Origin: Fidelibacterota bacterium
GTDB lineage: Bacteria > Pseudomonadota > Alphaproteobacteria > Rhodospirillales > Rhodospirillaceae
Reading direction: 5' to 3'
Assembly: GCA_947475895.1 (NCBI GenBank)
Contig: CANJMF010000025.1
Coordinates: forward strand, 1-43,876
Length of the DNA stretch: 43,876 nt
Below the pieces are notes generated by a model. The model was not told the DNA's origin. It saw nothing but the letters and a program-made list of their open reading frames with translations, and ran no database searches. Shown one piece after another: positions 32,836 through 42,007 of this stretch. Position 1 is the stretch's first letter, and the number at the start of each line of letters is the position of its first letter. Both the position numbers and the translations under genes were made by a program.

Positions 32836-33054
32836 TTATCTAAACCGGAAAGTGATGCGACCTTTGGTCAGGTCGTAGGGTGTCATCTCGACGTTGACGC
32901 GGTCTCCAGCGAGGACACGGATGCGGTTCTTGCGTATCTTGCCGGACGAGTGCGCGAGCACTTCGTGTTCGTTGTCCAATTTCACCCGGAACATGGCATT
33001 CGGCAACAACTCGGTCACCGTACCGGGGAACTCGATCATATCTTCTTTCGTCAT
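32836..33054 (-). CDS. infA: Translation initiation factor IF-1
   Basis: A 72-residue OB-fold protein: [20 protein letters not shown], then [20 protein letters not shown] and [18 protein letters not shown]. It matches IF-1 along its whole length. IF-1 binds the ribosomal A site and helps choose the initiator tRNA. It is followed without a gap by maf, an arrangement common in alphaproteobacteria. About 140 bases separate it from the phosphatase gene upstream. Confidence 0.98.
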   Translation of the reverse strand: MTKEDMIEFPGTVTELLPNAMFRVKLDNEHEVLAHSSGKIRKNRIRVLAGDRVNVEMTPYDLTKGRITFRFR

Positions 33055-33196
33055 CCATCCTCACCACATGTGGCGCTCTTCGACCCCTTTACGGCCGAAC
33101 GTGGGGAAAGTTGCTAATCTCCCTTTCCCGGTCAAGGCGAATCCTACCGCCAAATCCGGAAAAACGCGCGTTTTTCTGTACCCCGGCGCGGAAATC

Positions 33197-33640
33197 CTAG
33201 AAATCAGGATGGTCGGGCAGCGGAAACAGATCGAGGATTTTCTGCTGCAATTGGTCGCGCACCTGGCGGTAGGCAGCCAAACGCGCATCGCGTGAACCCT
33301 CGGTGGCGGTGGGATCGGACACGTTCCAGCGGCGGACGTCGCAGTCGATATAGCGGGTAAGATCTGCCGCCGAAGCCTCAGCCTCCGCCGACAAGGCAAT
33401 GGCCATATCGAAGGATGCATCTGTGAGCGCGTCGAAGCTTTTGGGTTTATGGCGCGACATATCGACGCCGATTTCCTTCATGACCTCGACCATCAAGGGG
33501 TCGAGGCGCTCGGACGGGTGCGCGCCGACGGAATCGACAAACACGCGGTTGCCGTGGAAGCGCTTCATGATGCCCTCGGCCATGGGAGAGCGCACCTCAT
33601 TCATGGTGCAGCAGAACAAAACCGAGGATGGAAGATGCAT
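33197..33640 (-). CDS. Low-molecular-weight protein-tyrosine phosphatase family protein
   Basis: A 147-residue protein with the P-loop CTMNEVRSP (Cys11-x5-Arg17-Ser18) and a likely general acid Asp109 in VSDPTATEGS. The family covers tyrosine phosphatases and arsenate reductase-like enzymes. The usual CTGNxCRS loop is changed to CTMNEVRS, which is typical of the alphaproteobacterial branch found near hisD/UPF0262. It lies five bases downstream of the UPF0262 gene. Confidence 0.88.
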   Translation of the reverse strand: MHLPSSVLFCCTMNEVRSPMAEGIMKRFHGNRVFVDSVGAHPSERLDPLMVEVMKEIGVDMSRHKPKSFDALTDASFDMAIALSAEAEASAADLTRYIDCDVRRWNVSDPTATEGSRDARLAAYRQVRDQLQQKILDLFPLPDHPDF

Positions 33641-33645
33641 GCGCT

Positions 33646-34149
33646 TTAGCCCCGCATGTGCAGAACGCAGAGCAGCGTGAAGAAACGCCGCGCCGTGATT
33701 TGATCGAGATCGACATCTGCTGCCAGGCGCTCGCGCAGCATCTGCGCGCCTTCATTGTGCAAGCCGCGCCGGCCCATATCGATGGCTTCAATCTGTGACG
33801 GCGACGAGGCCTTGATGGCGTCGAAATAGCTTTCGCAGACCAAAAAGTAATCCTTGATGACCATGCGGAAGGGCTTCACCGGCATCGTGATCTGGCGGCA
33901 CGGCGTTTCCTTGGTATCGCTGACGTCGAAGACCAGGCGGTCTTCCGAGAGACCAAGCTTCAGGTGATAGGGGCCGGGCAGGGCCCCCTCGCCTTTCAAG
34001 ATGAAGGTGTTCTCTTCCAAAAGATCGAACAGCGCCACTTCGCGCTCATGCTCGACCTCGGGGCGACGGCGCAAGAAGGAACGCTCGTCGAGAGCGATCT
34101 TGACGATGGAACGAGGCCGACCGGAGGTGCCGTCGTCCTGACTGGTCAT
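33646..34149 (-). CDS. UPF0262 family protein
   Basis: A 167-residue protein with the conserved segments EVEHEREVALFDLLEENTF, PYHLKLGLSEDRLVFDV and the MVIKDYFLVCESYFDAIKAS helix, characteristic of UPF0262, a family nearly confined to alphaproteobacteria. No function is established. Its ATG overlaps the hisD stop by one base, so it is translated with hisD. It links the histidine genes to the phosphatase-infA-maf set. Confidence 0.92.
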   Translation of the reverse strand: MTSQDDGTSGRPRSIVKIALDERSFLRRRPEVEHEREVALFDLLEENTFILKGEGALPGPYHLKLGLSEDRLVFDVSDTKETPCRQITMPVKPFRMVIKDYFLVCESYFDAIKASSPSQIEAIDMGRRGLHNEGAQMLRERLAADVDLDQITARRFFTLLCVLHMRG

Positions 34150-35450
34150 TATCCGCGCGCGCCTTTAACGCGCAAAGCTATGGACATGGCGTGTGCTGCC
34201 AAGCCCTCGGCTTCGGCCATAGCAACGGCCGGAGGCCCGAGCACGCTGAGCGGCCCAAGGCCGACATCAATAAGTGAAGTCCGTTTCAGAAAATCAAACA
34301 CGCCCAAGCCCGAGGCAAAGCGCGCGGTGCCCGACGTGGGCAGCACGTGGCTGGGACCGGCGATGTAATCACCGAGAGCTTCGGGCGTTAGGCGGCCCAT
34401 GAAGATTGCGCCCGCGTGGCGGATACCAGGCTCTAGTGCGCCGGGATTCTCCACGGCAAGCTGAACGTGTTCCGGCGCCATGCGGTTCACGAGTTCGGGC
34501 GCTTCTGACAAGGCGCCGACAATGACGATCGCGCCGTTATCCTGCCAGCTCTTCGCGGCAATGGCGGCGCGTGGGAGTGTTTTCAAAAGCGTGTCTACCG
34601 CTTCGGCGACACGCCGCGCGAAGCCGGCATCGTCGGTGATCAACACCGACTGCGACGAGGCATCGTGTTCGGCCTGAGCCATCAGATCAGCGGCGATCCA
34701 CATGGGATCGTTCTTAGCATCCGCCACCACGGTCACTTCGGACGGTCCTGCGACCATATCGATGCCGACGCGACCGAACACTTGGCGCTTCGCTGAAGCG
34801 ACATAAGCGTTTCCGGGGCCGACGATCTTATCGACCGATTTGATAGTATCGGTGCCATACGCCAGCGCGCCAATAGCTTGCGCGCCGCCCACCCGGTAGA
34901 CCTCGTCGACACCGGCAATGGCGCACGCCGCTAGCATCGCGGGGTTCGTCCTGCCGTCCGGTGTCGGCATCACGACCACGAGGCGCTGCACGCCCGCGAC
35001 CTTCGCCGGAACAGCGTTCATCAAAACGGAGGAGAACAAGGCCGCAGTGCCGCCGGGCACATAGAGACCGGCGGAGGCGACCGGGGTCCACTTCCAACCA
35101 AGTTTGACACCTGTGCGATCGGTATAAAGCTCGTCGCTGGGCATTTGCTTGCGGTGATATTCGGTGATGCGCGTCGCCGCCGTATCGATTGCGTTCACAA
35201 GCGCGATGTTGGATGCCGCAGCACCGGCGCCGATTTCGCTTTTCAGAAACGCCAGCGTCTTCGGCGTCAGCGCGACACGATCGAAACGCTGCGTGTATTC
35301 GATGAGCGCCGCATCGCCGCGCGCGCGCACGTCGGCGAGAATGCCCGCGACCGTCGCGTCAACATCGGTTTTTTCGGCGCGGTTCTTCTCGATCAGATCG
35401 GCGAAGGCCGCCGCAAAACCGGGATCGCGCGTATTCAACATCACGACCAT
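34149..35450 (-). CDS. hisD: Histidinol dehydrogenase
   Basis: A 433-residue enzyme with the family segments WTPVASAGLYVPGGTAALFS, GGAQAIGALAYGTDTI, VDKIVGPGNAYVASAKRQVF, GIDMVAGPSEV and LMAQAEHDASSQSVLIT (with the zinc/catalytic His). It performs the last two NAD-dependent oxidations from histidinol to histidine. It lies three bases downstream of hisG and overlaps UPF0262. Confidence 0.98.
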   Translation of the reverse strand: MVVMLNTRDPGFAAAFADLIEKNRAEKTDVDATVAGILADVRARGDAALIEYTQRFDRVALTPKTLAFLKSEIGAGAAASNIALVNAIDTAATRITEYHRKQMPSDELYTDRTGVKLGWKWTPVASAGLYVPGGTAALFSSVLMNAVPAKVAGVQRLVVVMPTPDGRTNPAMLAACAIAGVDEVYRVGGAQAIGALAYGTDTIKSVDKIVGPGNAYVASAKRQVFGRVGIDMVAGPSEVTVVADAKNDPMWIAADLMAQAEHDASSQSVLITDDAGFARRVAEAVDTLLKTLPRAAIAAKSWQDNGAIVIVGALSEAPELVNRMAPEHVQLAVENPGALEPGIRHAGAIFMGRLTPEALGDYIAGPSHVLPTSGTARFASGLGVFDFLKRTSLIDVGLGPLSVLGPPAVAMAEAEGLAAHAMSIALRVKGARG

Positions 35451-35453
35451 GGC

Positions 35454-36116
35454 TTAGGCCGCCTTCGCAGCAACGACTGCGCGGAATTTCTCGATCCAGC
35501 CGCCAATTTCAGGACGCGTCTTTAGAGCCGTGCGATTGACGATCAGGCGCGAAGTGATGGTGGTGATGGTTTCCACTTCCACAAGACCGTTAGCCTTCAG
35601 CGTAGCGCCGCTCGAGACCAAATCGACGATCCGCGGCGACAGCCCCAACGTCGGCGCCAATTCCATCGCGCCGTTCAGCTTCACGCATTCGGCCTGGATG
35701 CCGCGATCAGCGAACCACTTCGAGGTAATGCTCGGGTATTTGGTGGCGACGCGGACATGGCTCAGTCGGCTGAGGTCGAGCGTGGTGCCGAGATCTTTGC
35801 TTTGCGCGACCGACAAGCGGCACTTTCCGATACCGAGATCGAGCGGTGCGTAGATTTCGGAGTAATCGAATTCCATGAGCACATCGTTGCCGGCGATGCC
35901 CAGTTGCGCGCCGCCGAAGGCGACAAAGGTCGCCACGTCGAAAGAGCGCACGCGGATCAGGCTGATGTTCGGATGATTGGTTTTGAATTGCAGCGCGCGC
36001 GAGTCCTCATCGCCGAATGCGGGCTCTGGCACGATGCCCGCGGCGGTGATGATTGGTAGTGCCTCCCCCAAAATACGGCCTTTGGGGACGGCGATGACAA
36101 GCGGCTGTTCAGTCAT
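35454..36116 (-). CDS. hisG: ATP phosphoribosyltransferase (HisG)
   Basis: A 220-residue HisG with [33 protein letters not shown] and [16 protein letters not shown]. It is the length of the short form, which lacks the C-terminal regulatory domain and normally needs HisZ as a partner. No hisZ is visible in this window. It catalyses the first step of histidine synthesis. It is the first gene of the run hisG-hisD-UPF0262-phosphatase-infA-maf, about 120 bases downstream of the efflux operon and separated from it by a terminator. Confidence 0.96.
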   Translation of the reverse strand: MTEQPLVIAVPKGRILGEALPIITAAGIVPEPAFGDEDSRALQFKTNHPNISLIRVRSFDVATFVAFGGAQLGIAGNDVLMEFDYSEIYAPLDLGIGKCRLSVAQSKDLGTTLDLSRLSHVRVATKYPSITSKWFADRGIQAECVKLNGAMELAPTLGLSPRIVDLVSSGATLKANGLVEVETITTITSRLIVNRTALKTRPEIGGWIEKFRAVVAAKAA

Positions 36117-36181
36117 GGTGCCTTCGGTAAATCAGGGCGCGCGTTTTACACGGTTTCTGGCGGGGCCACCACCAGCACGAC

Positions 36182-36211
36182 AAAAATCGCGCAGCGGCCC
36201 TTTCCGGCCGC
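36182..36211 (-). terminator. Rho-independent terminator of the RND efflux operon
   Basis: On the minus strand, a GCGGCC/GGCCGC stem with a six-base loop is followed by TGCGCGATTTTTG, about 30 bases after the stop of the RND pump gene and before hisG. Confidence 0.7.
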
Positions 36212-36239
36212 CGCACGATAACGAATTGATTTAACTATA

Positions 36240-39200
36240 TTAAATCGCTTCGGCTTCGGCAACGACCGGGGTGGGTTTCTTCGTTCGATGGTCCGCGGCC
36301 AGGACTACATAGGCCGCAGGTACCACAAACAGCGTGAACAGGGTGCCGATCGAGATACCCGAGGCGATGACCAGACCCAGGGCAAAACGCGCCGAAGCGC
36401 CCGCGCCGCTGGCAATAAGCAACGGTACGACACCGAACACCATCGCCGCCGTGGTCATCAAGATCGGGCGCAAACGGATGCTGGCGGCCTCTTCAATGGC
36501 GTCCTGTTTGGACTTGCCCTGTTCCTGAAGTTTGTTCGCGAATTCGACAATGAGAATGCCGTGCTTCGAGATAACGCCCATGAGCGTCACCAACCCCACT
36601 TGGGTGTAGATGTTGATGGACGCGCCGTTGATACCGAAGCTGATGAAGATCAAGGCTCCGGCGATGGACATGGGCACCGACACCAGAATGATGATCGGAT
36701 CGCGGAAGCTTTCAAACAGCGCAGCCAGCGCCAGGTAGATCACGATCAGCGCGAAACCGAACGTGATAAGGAAGCCGCTCGATTCCGTGATGTATTGCCG
36801 CGTGGTGCCGCCGTAGTCGACGAAATAGCCCTGCGGCAGCGTGCGCGCCGCAAGATCCTGCAAATACTTCACCGTGTCGCCCATGGCCACGCCCGGCATT
36901 GGCACGCCTTGAATCGTGGCGCTATTCAATTGCTGGAAGTGGTTGAGCGTTTCCGGCACAGCCTTGGTGGTGATTTTCGCGATGGTGGACAGCGGCGTCG
37001 TGCCGCCGTTCGCGGTCGGCACATGATAGTCGAGCAATTGATCGATATTCAGGCGCGACTTCTGCTCGACCTGTGGAATGACGCGATACGACCGGCCATC
37101 AAGATTGAAGTAGTTCACATAACCGCCGCCCAACATGGACGACAGCGCCGTGCCGACGTCGCTGATGGACACGCCAAGCTGCGCCACTTTATCGCGGTCG
37201 ATCTCGACGGTTGCTTGAGGCTTGGTGAACTTCAAGTCGCTGTTCAAGAAGATGAACATGCCGCTTTTGGCTGCTTCCTGACGGAACGCTTCCGCGACCT
37301 GATTGAGCTGCGAGAACGGTTGCGTTGTCCCGATGGCGAATTGGATCGGAAATCCGAACACACTCGGCAATGGCGGCGGCATAAAGACGCCGGACTCGTA
37401 ACCCGCAATTTTGCCGACGCCCTCTTGCGTAGAAGGCTGCAACTCCATGGCCGAACGGCTGCGTTGACCCCAGGTCTTGAGCACGAAGCCGTTTACGGAC
37501 GCGCCAGGACTGATGATTTGGAACGTATGCTCGACCTCAGGAATGGTCTCGGCAAATTTTCTGATCTCGGTCGCAAACAAAAGGCGCTGATCGCGCGTGG
37601 CGTTGGTCGCCGATGTCGAGAACGTGCCGAGGAAGCCCTGATCTTCGTTGGGCGCCAGTTCGCGGTTGGCGGCGTTATAGAGGAAATAAATGCTGGTCAG
37701 CACGATGAGCGCGAACACAACCACGACCGGGATCGTCTTTAGGGCGGAGTCCAAAATGCGCATATAGCCGGCGCGCAAATTTTCGAACTTGTGGTCGATG
37801 TAGCAGACCAGACGGTTTTCCCAATCTTTTGCCGTGTTGTCGTGCGGCTTAAGCATACGCGAGCACATCATCGGCGACAGCGTTAGCGCCACGACGGCTG
37901 AGATCGTCACCGCACCCACCAGTGTCAGCGCGAATTCAGTGAAGAGCGTGCCGGTCAGACCACCTTGGAACGTCACAGGCACGTAGACCGCCATGAGAAC
38001 GACCGTCATCGCGATAATGGGTCCGCCCAGCTCGCGGGCGGCCGTCATCGCGGCAGGAATGGGCGCCATGCCCTCTTCCAGGTGACGGTTCACGTTTTCA
38101 ACGACAATGATGGCGTCGTCGACCACGAGACCGATTGCGAGAACGATGGCCAACAGGGTCAGCAGGTTAATCGTGAACCCGAGCGCGGCCATGATCGCCA
38201 GCGTGCCGACCAGCGACAGCGGCATCGCAATCGTGGGAATGATGACCGAACGCATCGATCCCATGAAAGCGAACACGACCACGGTCACAATAATCATCGC
38301 TTCCACAAGTGTGCGGATAACCTCTTTGAGCGACTCGTCGATGAAACCCGTGGCGTCGTAGACGATCTCGCCGGTCAAGCCCGCGGGCAGCGCTTTTTGG
38401 ATGGACGGGAACATGGCGCGGACGGCTTTGGCCACTTCGAGGGAATTGGCGCCGGGCGCGGACAGAATGCCAATCGTAATGGCGTCTTTACCGTCAAAGC
38501 GGAAGGCCGAGTCATAGTCGTCAGAACCCAGCGTCACCTTGGCGACGTCGCCTAGACGGACGATGGCATCGCCCTCACTGCGGATCACAAGCGCTTCGAA
38601 TTCCGCGACCGTGCTGATGTTGGTAGACGCCGTGAGCGACGTTTGCACCATCATGCCTTTGGTGTTGCCGATCCCCGAGATGTAGTTGTTGCGCGCAAGG
38701 GCGGCGCTGACATCGCTGGCGGTGAGACGAAAGGCCGCGAGTTTATCGGGGTCAAGCCAGGCGCGAATGGCGAAGTTTTTTGGGCCGAGAAGGTCGGCCT
38801 TCTGAACGCCGGGGATAGTTTGCAGCTTTGGCTGCACCACGCGCACGAGGTAGTCGGTGATCTGATTCTCAGCGAGGACTTCGCTTTGAAATGGAATGTA
38901 CATTTCATAATTGCCGCCAAAGGATGAACCGATGGTCAGCACGGGCTGCTGCGCCTGCGGCGGCAGCTTATTGATGACGGAAGCGACCTTCGCCTGAATT
39001 TCGGCCAGCGCTTTGTTGGGGTCGTAGTTGAGGCGAAGATTGATGATGATCAAGCTCGAGCCGCTGGAACTCGACGACGTCATGTAGTCGATGCCACTGG
39101 CGGAAGCGATGGCGTTTTCAAGCGGCGTCGTTATGAAGCCCGCGATGACGTCGGCGTCGGCGCCGTAATAGGTCGTCATGACGTCGATCTCGCTGGTCTC

Positions 39201-39323
39201 GATATGCGGAAACTGCTGAATCGGCATATCGGTGAACGCGCGCAAACCCAGCACAAGAATCGCGAGGCTCACAACCGTCGCCAAAACCGGCCGCGTGATA
39301 AAAATATCGGTAAAGGATTTCAC
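36240..39323 (-). CDS. RND (HAE1-type) efflux pump, inner-membrane subunit
   Basis: A 1027-residue protein with the two-fold RND layout: an N-terminal helix (PVLATVVSLAILVLGL), large periplasmic domains and 12 predicted helices. The proton-relay Asp-Asp is in IGLVVDDAIIVVENVNRHLE, and the porter-domain start TTYYGADADVI matches HAE1 pumps. It exports hydrophobic and amphiphilic compounds using proton motive force. It is the last gene of an OMF-adaptor-pump operon. Substrates cannot be predicted and no local TetR or MarR regulator is adjacent. Confidence 0.96.
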   Translation of the reverse strand: MKSFTDIFITRPVLATVVSLAILVLGLRAFTDMPIQQFPHIETSEIDVMTTYYGADADVIAGFITTPLENAIASASGIDYMTSSSSSGSSLIIINLRLNYDPNKALAEIQAKVASVINKLPPQAQQPVLTIGSSFGGNYEMYIPFQSEVLAENQITDYLVRVVQPKLQTIPGVQKADLLGPKNFAIRAWLDPDKLAAFRLTASDVSAALARNNYISGIGNTKGMMVQTSLTASTNISTVAEFEALVIRSEGDAIVRLGDVAKVTLGSDDYDSAFRFDGKDAITIGILSAPGANSLEVAKAVRAMFPSIQKALPAGLTGEIVYDATGFIDESLKEVIRTLVEAMIIVTVVVFAFMGSMRSVIIPTIAMPLSLVGTLAIMAALGFTINLLTLLAIVLAIGLVVDDAIIVVENVNRHLEEGMAPIPAAMTAARELGGPIIAMTVVLMAVYVPVTFQGGLTGTLFTEFALTLVGAVTISAVVALTLSPMMCSRMLKPHDNTAKDWENRLVCYIDHKFENLRAGYMRILDSALKTIPVVVVFALIVLTSIYFLYNAANRELAPNEDQGFLGTFSTSATNATRDQRLLFATEIRKFAETIPEVEHTFQIISPGASVNGFVLKTWGQRSRSAMELQPSTQEGVGKIAGYESGVFMPPPLPSVFGFPIQFAIGTTQPFSQLNQVAEAFRQEAAKSGMFIFLNSDLKFTKPQATVEIDRDKVAQLGVSISDVGTALSSMLGGGYVNYFNLDGRSYRVIPQVEQKSRLNIDQLLDYHVPTANGGTTPLSTIAKITTKAVPETLNHFQQLNSATIQGVPMPGVAMGDTVKYLQDLAARTLPQGYFVDYGGTTRQYITESSGFLITFGFALIVIYLALAALFESFRDPIIILVSVPMSIAGALIFISFGINGASINIYTQVGLVTLMGVISKHGILIVEFANKLQEQGKSKQDAIEEAASIRLRPILMTTAAMVFGVVPLLIASGAGASARFALGLVIASGISIGTLFTLFVVPAAYVVLAADHRTKKPTPVVAEAEAI

Positions 39324-39346
39324 GGAAACGTTTTCCTTTTGCGGCG

Positions 39347-40480
39347 CTATTTATCTGTCGGCTTCGGCGCGGGATCCGAGGTCGGCTGAACGGTATTGTT
39401 GATCATCACCGTGGAGCCGTTCTGAATTTTCATCTGGCCTGCGGAGACAACGACTTCACCCTCTTTCACGCCCGAAAGCACGGCAACCTGGTCGCCGCGC
39501 GTGGGGCCAGTGGTGATGAAGGTTTGATGAACCTGATGCTTCATCTGGCCCTTCTCGTCCTTCCCGTTCTCGGTGACGATGAACACCGTGCTGCCGTACG
39601 GATTGTAGGTCACGGCGGCATTGGGAAGCGTGAGGTAGTGGTTCGTTTTTCCGGTGAACACTTCGAGCGAGACCGGCGTACCCGGCAGCAGTTTGCCGCC
39701 CGGATTGGCCATAGACGCGCGCACAAGCACATTGCGGCTGGAGCTATCGACCTTCGGATTGATGGCCGAGATCTGGCCTTCCAGCGACTTCGAACTATCG
39801 TCGGTCTTGATCGCGACTTTCATCCCGACGGTTAGCTGCGCTGCCTGCTGCGGCGGCACGTAGAAGTCGGCGTAGATCGGATCAAGCTGTTGCAACGTCA
39901 CAATGGCGACGCCGGGGTTGATGTATTGCCCGACATCGACCATGCGCACGCCAAGCTTGCCGCCAAACGGCGCCTTAAGCGTCTTCTTATTCAAAATCGC
40001 GCGTTGTTGCGCGACAGCCGCCTCTGCTGTTTTCAGGTTGGCCGCGTCGACATCGAGCGCCGCCTGACTAATAGCCTTGGCTTCGAATTGCTTGCGGTTG
40101 CGTTCGAGTGTGCTTTTGGTAAGCGCAGCACTGGCTTCGAGCGACGCGAGACGCGCCTGATCGTCTTCCGCGCGCAACTTCACGAGTGGCGTACCGGCCT
40201 TCGTTTCGTCGCCGGATTGGAACGCGATCTCATCGACGATGCCTGCCACTTCGAACGACAGGTCCGAACCCCGCACAGCGCGTAAAGAGCCCGCGGCCGA
40301 GAACGTCGTCTGCCAGTCTTCGCTTTTAGCGACGATGCTCGAAATGGTCTGCGGCGGCGGGCCGCCCGACATGTATTTCTTGATCATTATGCCTTTGAAG
40401 ATCTGAAACCCGAAAACGAGTCCGAGCACGACCCCTACTATCGCCAGCATGATGATCATGCGCTTGGTCATAAGATTCAT
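39347..40480 (-). CDS. RND efflux periplasmic adaptor (membrane fusion protein)
   Basis: A 377-residue adaptor with one N-terminal membrane anchor (about 9-27). The lipoyl halves are SEVAGIVDEIAFQSGDETKA-like and LKAPFGGKLGVRMVDVGQYI, flanking a coiled-coil hairpin (LERNRKQFEAKAIS ... AEAAVAQQRAIL). Beta-barrel and membrane-proximal domains follow (VPPQQAAQLTVGMKVAI; LTLPNAAVTY). It bridges the pump and the outer-membrane channel. It lies 20 bases after the OMF gene and 23 bases before the pump gene. Confidence 0.94.
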   Translation of the reverse strand: MNLMTKRMIIMLAIVGVVLGLVFGFQIFKGIMIKKYMSGGPPPQTISSIVAKSEDWQTTFSAAGSLRAVRGSDLSFEVAGIVDEIAFQSGDETKAGTPLVKLRAEDDQARLASLEASAALTKSTLERNRKQFEAKAISQAALDVDAANLKTAEAAVAQQRAILNKKTLKAPFGGKLGVRMVDVGQYINPGVAIVTLQQLDPIYADFYVPPQQAAQLTVGMKVAIKTDDSSKSLEGQISAINPKVDSSSRNVLVRASMANPGGKLLPGTPVSLEVFTGKTNHYLTLPNAAVTYNPYGSTVFIVTENGKDEKGQMKHQVHQTFITTGPTRGDQVAVLSGVKEGEVVVSAGQMKIQNGSTVMINNTVQPTSDPAPKPTDK

Positions 40481-40500
40481 CGTCGGGTCCTACTCTTCTC

Positions 40501-41988
40501 TCAATTCTTTTCGGCAACTTGGTCTTTGTTCTCAGCGCGATTCCACCAACCGCCGCCGAGTGCCGCGAACAACGCAGCCGTGTCGGCGTAACGCGTTGCT
40601 TGCGCTTGAACCAAGTTGATGCGGGCTTGCTGGTACGAACGTTGAGCATCCAGCAGCGTCAAAAACGTGGTGGCGCCGGTTTGATATTGATTTTGCGCGA
40701 TTGAAAGGCTTGTGGAAGCCGAACGCTCGGCGTCGACTTGCGCCTTCACAGCTTGCGCATCCACGTCGAGCGCGTACAAAACATCGGCGACGTTTTGAAA
40801 GGCCGAGACTACAACGCCGCGATAATCCTCAAGCGCGCCTTCGTATTGCGCCACAGCCGCGCGTTTCTTATGCAAAAGTTCGCCACCGTGGAAAATCGGC
40901 TGCGTGAGGGTTGCACCCAGGCTCCAAATTCCGGTGCCCGGGGAAAACAGATTGCTGATGTCACTGTTGCTGGTGCCAAGGCTGGCCGATAGGCTGATCT
41001 GCGGGAACATCAATGCCGTGCGCACGCCGACATTAGCGGCGGCGGCATGGGCAATGGCTTCGGACGCGCGAATGTCGGGGCGTTGGGCGACCAACTGCGA
41101 CGACAGGCTCACCGGCAATTCGGTGGGCAGCGCGAACGTTGTCAGGTCGAATGCGGCGTCAAGGCGTTCGCTGGGATAACGCCCCGTCAGCGCGAGCAGA
41201 AGGTTGCGATTTTGGCCCAGCGCTTTTTGCAAAGTGGGCAACAACGCGCGCGTTTGCGAAACGGCCGTTTCCTGGGTCAGCACATCCGCACCCGCGATCG
41301 CGCCCAAATCGAGCTGATTACGCAAAACGCCGAGTTGCTGGGTTTGCAGATCGAGGATGGTTTCCGTGGCCTGAATTTGTGCACGCAACGATGCCTGCTG
41401 CACGGCGGCCGCAACCACGTTCGACGTCAACGAAAGGCGCGCGGCTTCCATTTGAAAGCGCGCACGCTCCGTAAAGGCAATATCGGCTTCATACGTGCGG
41501 CGCGCGGCGCCAAACAAATCGAGACCGTACGAGACATCAACCGACGCTGTGTGCAGGCTGAACGGCGGAATCGTTGCACCACCGCCGAAGCCGGTGATCT
41601 TCTGACGTGTCGATGAAAAGCGGCCGTCAACCGACGGGAAAAGAATGCTGACGTCGGCCTTCTCGTTTTCGTGGGCCTGGCGCAAAGCCGCTTCCGCGCT
41701 TTTCAGCGTGGGGCTATTGGCGAGCGCCTGTTCAATGAGGCCGTTCAGGGCCGGCGATTGGAACAATGTCCACCATTGGGCGACGATATCGCTGCCGTCC
41801 TTGAAGGACTGCGCCGCGCCGCCGGGCACATCGGCCGAAACCGTCGGCTGAGGGGCTGTTTCGGCGTAGCCGGCCGCAGGGGCCGCCGGGCGCTGGAAAT
41901 TCGGACCTAACGAACACCCCGAAAGCGCCACCCCGGCCACGGCCAACGCCGTGCCGGCGCGAAGCGCCAAAGTTAAAGATTTGCGCAA
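40501..41988 (-). CDS. NodT-family outer-membrane efflux lipoprotein
   Basis: An outer-membrane factor of about 495 residues. The N-terminus is a lipoprotein signal peptide with lipobox LSGC (cysteine at about 25), then GPNFQRPAAP, the NodT start. The repeated TolC-like helices include LEQALANSPTLKSAEAALRQ-type and QTQQLGVLRNQLDLGA segments. The start is not certain: TTG 41988 gives a normal signal peptide with GCGGGG upstream, whereas the longest frame runs 77 bases into murA. It is the first gene of the efflux operon, 19 bases after murA. Confidence 0.9.
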   Translation of the reverse strand: MRKSLTLALRAGTALAVAGVALSGCSLGPNFQRPAAPAAGYAETAPQPTVSADVPGGAAQSFKDGSDIVAQWWTLFQSPALNGLIEQALANSPTLKSAEAALRQAHENEKADVSILFPSVDGRFSSTRQKITGFGGGATIPPFSLHTASVDVSYGLDLFGAARRTYEADIAFTERARFQMEAARLSLTSNVVAAAVQQASLRAQIQATETILDLQTQQLGVLRNQLDLGAIAGADVLTQETAVSQTRALLPTLQKALGQNRNLLLALTGRYPSERLDAAFDLTTFALPTELPVSLSSQLVAQRPDIRASEAIAHAAAANVGVRTALMFPQISLSASLGTSNSDISNLFSPGTGIWSLGATLTQPIFHGGELLHKKRAAVAQYEGALEDYRGVVVSAFQNVADVLYALDVDAQAVKAQVDAERSASTSLSIAQNQYQTGATTFLTLLDAQRSYQQARINLVQAQATRYADTAALFAALGGGWWNRAENKDQVAEKN

Positions 41989-42007
41989 ACTCCATACCCC
42001 GCAGTTG

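Noticed and set aside
36288-37742. 484-codon open frame on the plus strand
   Set aside because: Antisense to the RND pump gene. Its composition is Arg/His/Gly-rich and it has no recognisable motif, as expected of a shadow frame in GC-rich DNA.
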